A stretch of 31,980 nucleotides of DNA. It comes from Candidatus Scybalomonas excrementavium (GTDB taxonomy: Bacteria > Bacillota > Clostridia > Lachnospirales > Lachnospiraceae). This document shows positions 30,951 to 31,980 of this stretch, piece by piece. The stretch's first letter is position 1. Each line of letters begins with the position of its first letter. The translations under genes were made by a program, and so were the position numbers. The stretch is from positions 1 to 31,980 of the forward strand of contig JADIML010000073.1 of assembly GCA_017694765.1 (NCBI GenBank), read 5' to 3'. The notes beneath the pieces are model-generated. The model worked only from the letters and a program-made list of their open reading frames with translations. It was not told the origin of the DNA and did no database searches.

Positions 30951-31980
30951 ATGAAAGTATGTTTAATTGTGGAAGGTGCGTATCCATATATTCGAGGAGG
31001 CGTTTCAAGTTGGATGCAAAACTTAATGGTTCGTATGCCAGATGTTGAGTTTGTAATTGAAACGATTGTAGCTCGGCCAGAAGAAAAGCGAGAATTTAAA
31101 TATGAGATACCATCCAATGTATCAGAGATAAGGGAAACTTACTTATTGGATGATGATGTGATTCATGGAAGAAGACAAAGGAAAAGAAAATTATCAAAAA
31201 GAGAATATGAAGCCTTTGAAAGTTTATTATTTGGAGTGGATCCAGACTGGAAAACAATTATTCAATTTTTTGAAGAGAGAAATGTTTCTTTAAATTCTTT
31301 TTTAATTGGAGAAGATTTTTTAAAAATGGTACAAACTTATTATATGGAACATTTTGAAAGAATGATATTTTCTGATTTTCTATGGACAATGCGCTCCATG
31401 TATTTACCACTATTTACAATTTTAAAGTCGCAAAGGGTAGAGTGTGATCTTTATCATTCTGTATCAAATGGATATGCAGGCTTATGGGCAACTGCTCAAA
31501 AATTATTTTATAAGAAACCATTTTTAATGACAGAACATGGAATTTATACAAGAGAAAGAGAAGAAGAAATTATAAAGGCAAATTGGGTAAGAGGTGTTTA
31601 TAAAGATCTTTGGATTGATCAATTTAAAAAGATAGGACGTTGTGGTTATACCTATGCTGATAAAGTCGTATCCTTATTTGAAGAAGCTAGGCAATTTCAA
31701 ATAGAATTGGGATGTCCAAGAGAGAAGACAATTGTGATTCCAAATGGGGTTCATGCAAAGAGATTTGAAGGAATTCCACAAAAAGAGGAAGGGGATGATT
31801 GGATTCATGTTGGAGCAGTTTTGCGTGTTACACCAATTAAAGATGTAAAGACATTAATTAGTAGCTATATGCTAGCAAAACAGCAAGAACCAAAATTAAA
31901 GTTATGGATTATGGGAAATATGGATGAAGATCCAGAATATGCGAAAGAATGTAAAAATATGGTAGAAAATTTAAAAATCC
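30951..31980 (+). CDS. pelF: PelF glycosyltransferase (GT4), 3' end outside window
   Basis: The first 343 codons of a GT4-family transferase. It opens with MKVCLIVEGAYPYIRGGVSSW, hallmark of PelF, followed by the N-terminal DUF3492-type domain. TEHGIYTREREEE, FKKIGRCGYTYADKV, IPNGV and VLRVTPIKDVKTL lead into the nucleotide-sugar-binding half, which is cut by the window end. PelF is the cytosolic polymerase of Pel, using UDP-activated N-acetylhexosamine in known systems. A GTAGGGA ribosome binding site overlaps the previous stop and lies 5 bases before the ATG. The PelG exporter gene would be expected next, outside this window. Confidence 0.92.
   Translation, partial: MKVCLIVEGAYPYIRGGVSSWMQNLMVRMPDVEFVIETIVARPEEKREFKYEIPSNVSEIRETYLLDDDVIHGRRQRKRKLSKREYEAFESLLFGVDPDWKTIIQFFEERNVSLNSFLIGEDFLKMVQTYYMEHFERMIFSDFLWTMRSMYLPLFTILKSQRVECDLYHSVSNGYAGLWATAQKLFYKKPFLMTEHGIYTREREEEIIKANWVRGVYKDLWIDQFKKIGRCGYTYADKVVSLFEEARQFQIELGCPREKTIVIPNGVHAKRFEGIPQKEEGDDWIHVGAVLRVTPIKDVKTLISSYMLAKQQEPKLKLWIMGNMDEDPEYAKECKNMVENLKI

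Overview
The window looks like chromosomal DNA of a spore-lineage clostridium, most likely a member of the Lachnospiraceae. The pointers are the strongly AT-rich sequence, spoVG, a DnaD/DnaC-type helicase-loading pair, the split GlgC/GlgD ADP-glucose pyrophosphorylase, a long PRPP synthase, Rpn/PD-(D/E)XK proteins with Arg-Ala-Glu-Gly repeat tails, and frequent TTG starts. I see no rRNA, tRNA, CRISPR array or intact mobile element. The taxonomic call is inference from gene content, not from a marker gene.

Layout. 1-4.1 kb: luxS (minus strand, quorum-signal and methyl-cycle enzyme), an Rpn-like nuclease, two small unknown genes and a methyltransferase translationally coupled to a large exported protein with a degenerate C39-like end (to 6.6 kb). 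6.8-13.8 kb: a YhaO/YhaN-like nuclease-ATPase pair, a class A penicillin-binding protein with a Thr/Glu-rich tail, and the flagellar stator pair motA-motB, closed by a bidirectional terminator. 13.8-16.5 kb (minus strand): glgC-glgD-spoVG. 16.8-22.1 kb (plus strand): murC, a 0.4-kb intergenic region packed with DnaA boxes, dnaD-like and dnaC-like helicase-loading genes, and a PRPP synthase with a clear terminator.

22.2-31.98 kb: a small secreted protein on the minus strand lies divergent from a long plus-strand operon that runs off the window. I read this operon as a Pel-type exopolysaccharide locus in a Gram-positive organism. Its genes are DUF2304, a PelD-like protein fused to a degenerate epimerase, a PelE-like protein, a GT-C-like polytopic membrane protein, a DPM1/GtrB-like GT2, a membrane-anchored PelA/deacetylase-like protein without the usual metal ligands, and PelF (cut by the window edge). 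The PelD-like protein keeps an RxxD motif where a degenerate GGDEF domain would bind cyclic di-GMP, so the exported polymer is probably under c-di-GMP control. Set among the pel genes are the three parts of a lipid-linked sugar transfer module (DUF2304, GT2, GT-C), which suggests that the polymer or another surface glycan is decorated outside the membrane.

The two most interesting points are the pel operon, with its fused sensor, dead-looking enzymes and embedded sugar-transfer module, and the DnaA-box cluster. That cluster holds seven exact TTATNCACA sites in 351 bp. One site lies inside the murC terminator stem and one lies between the predicted promoter and start codon of the helicase-loading operon.
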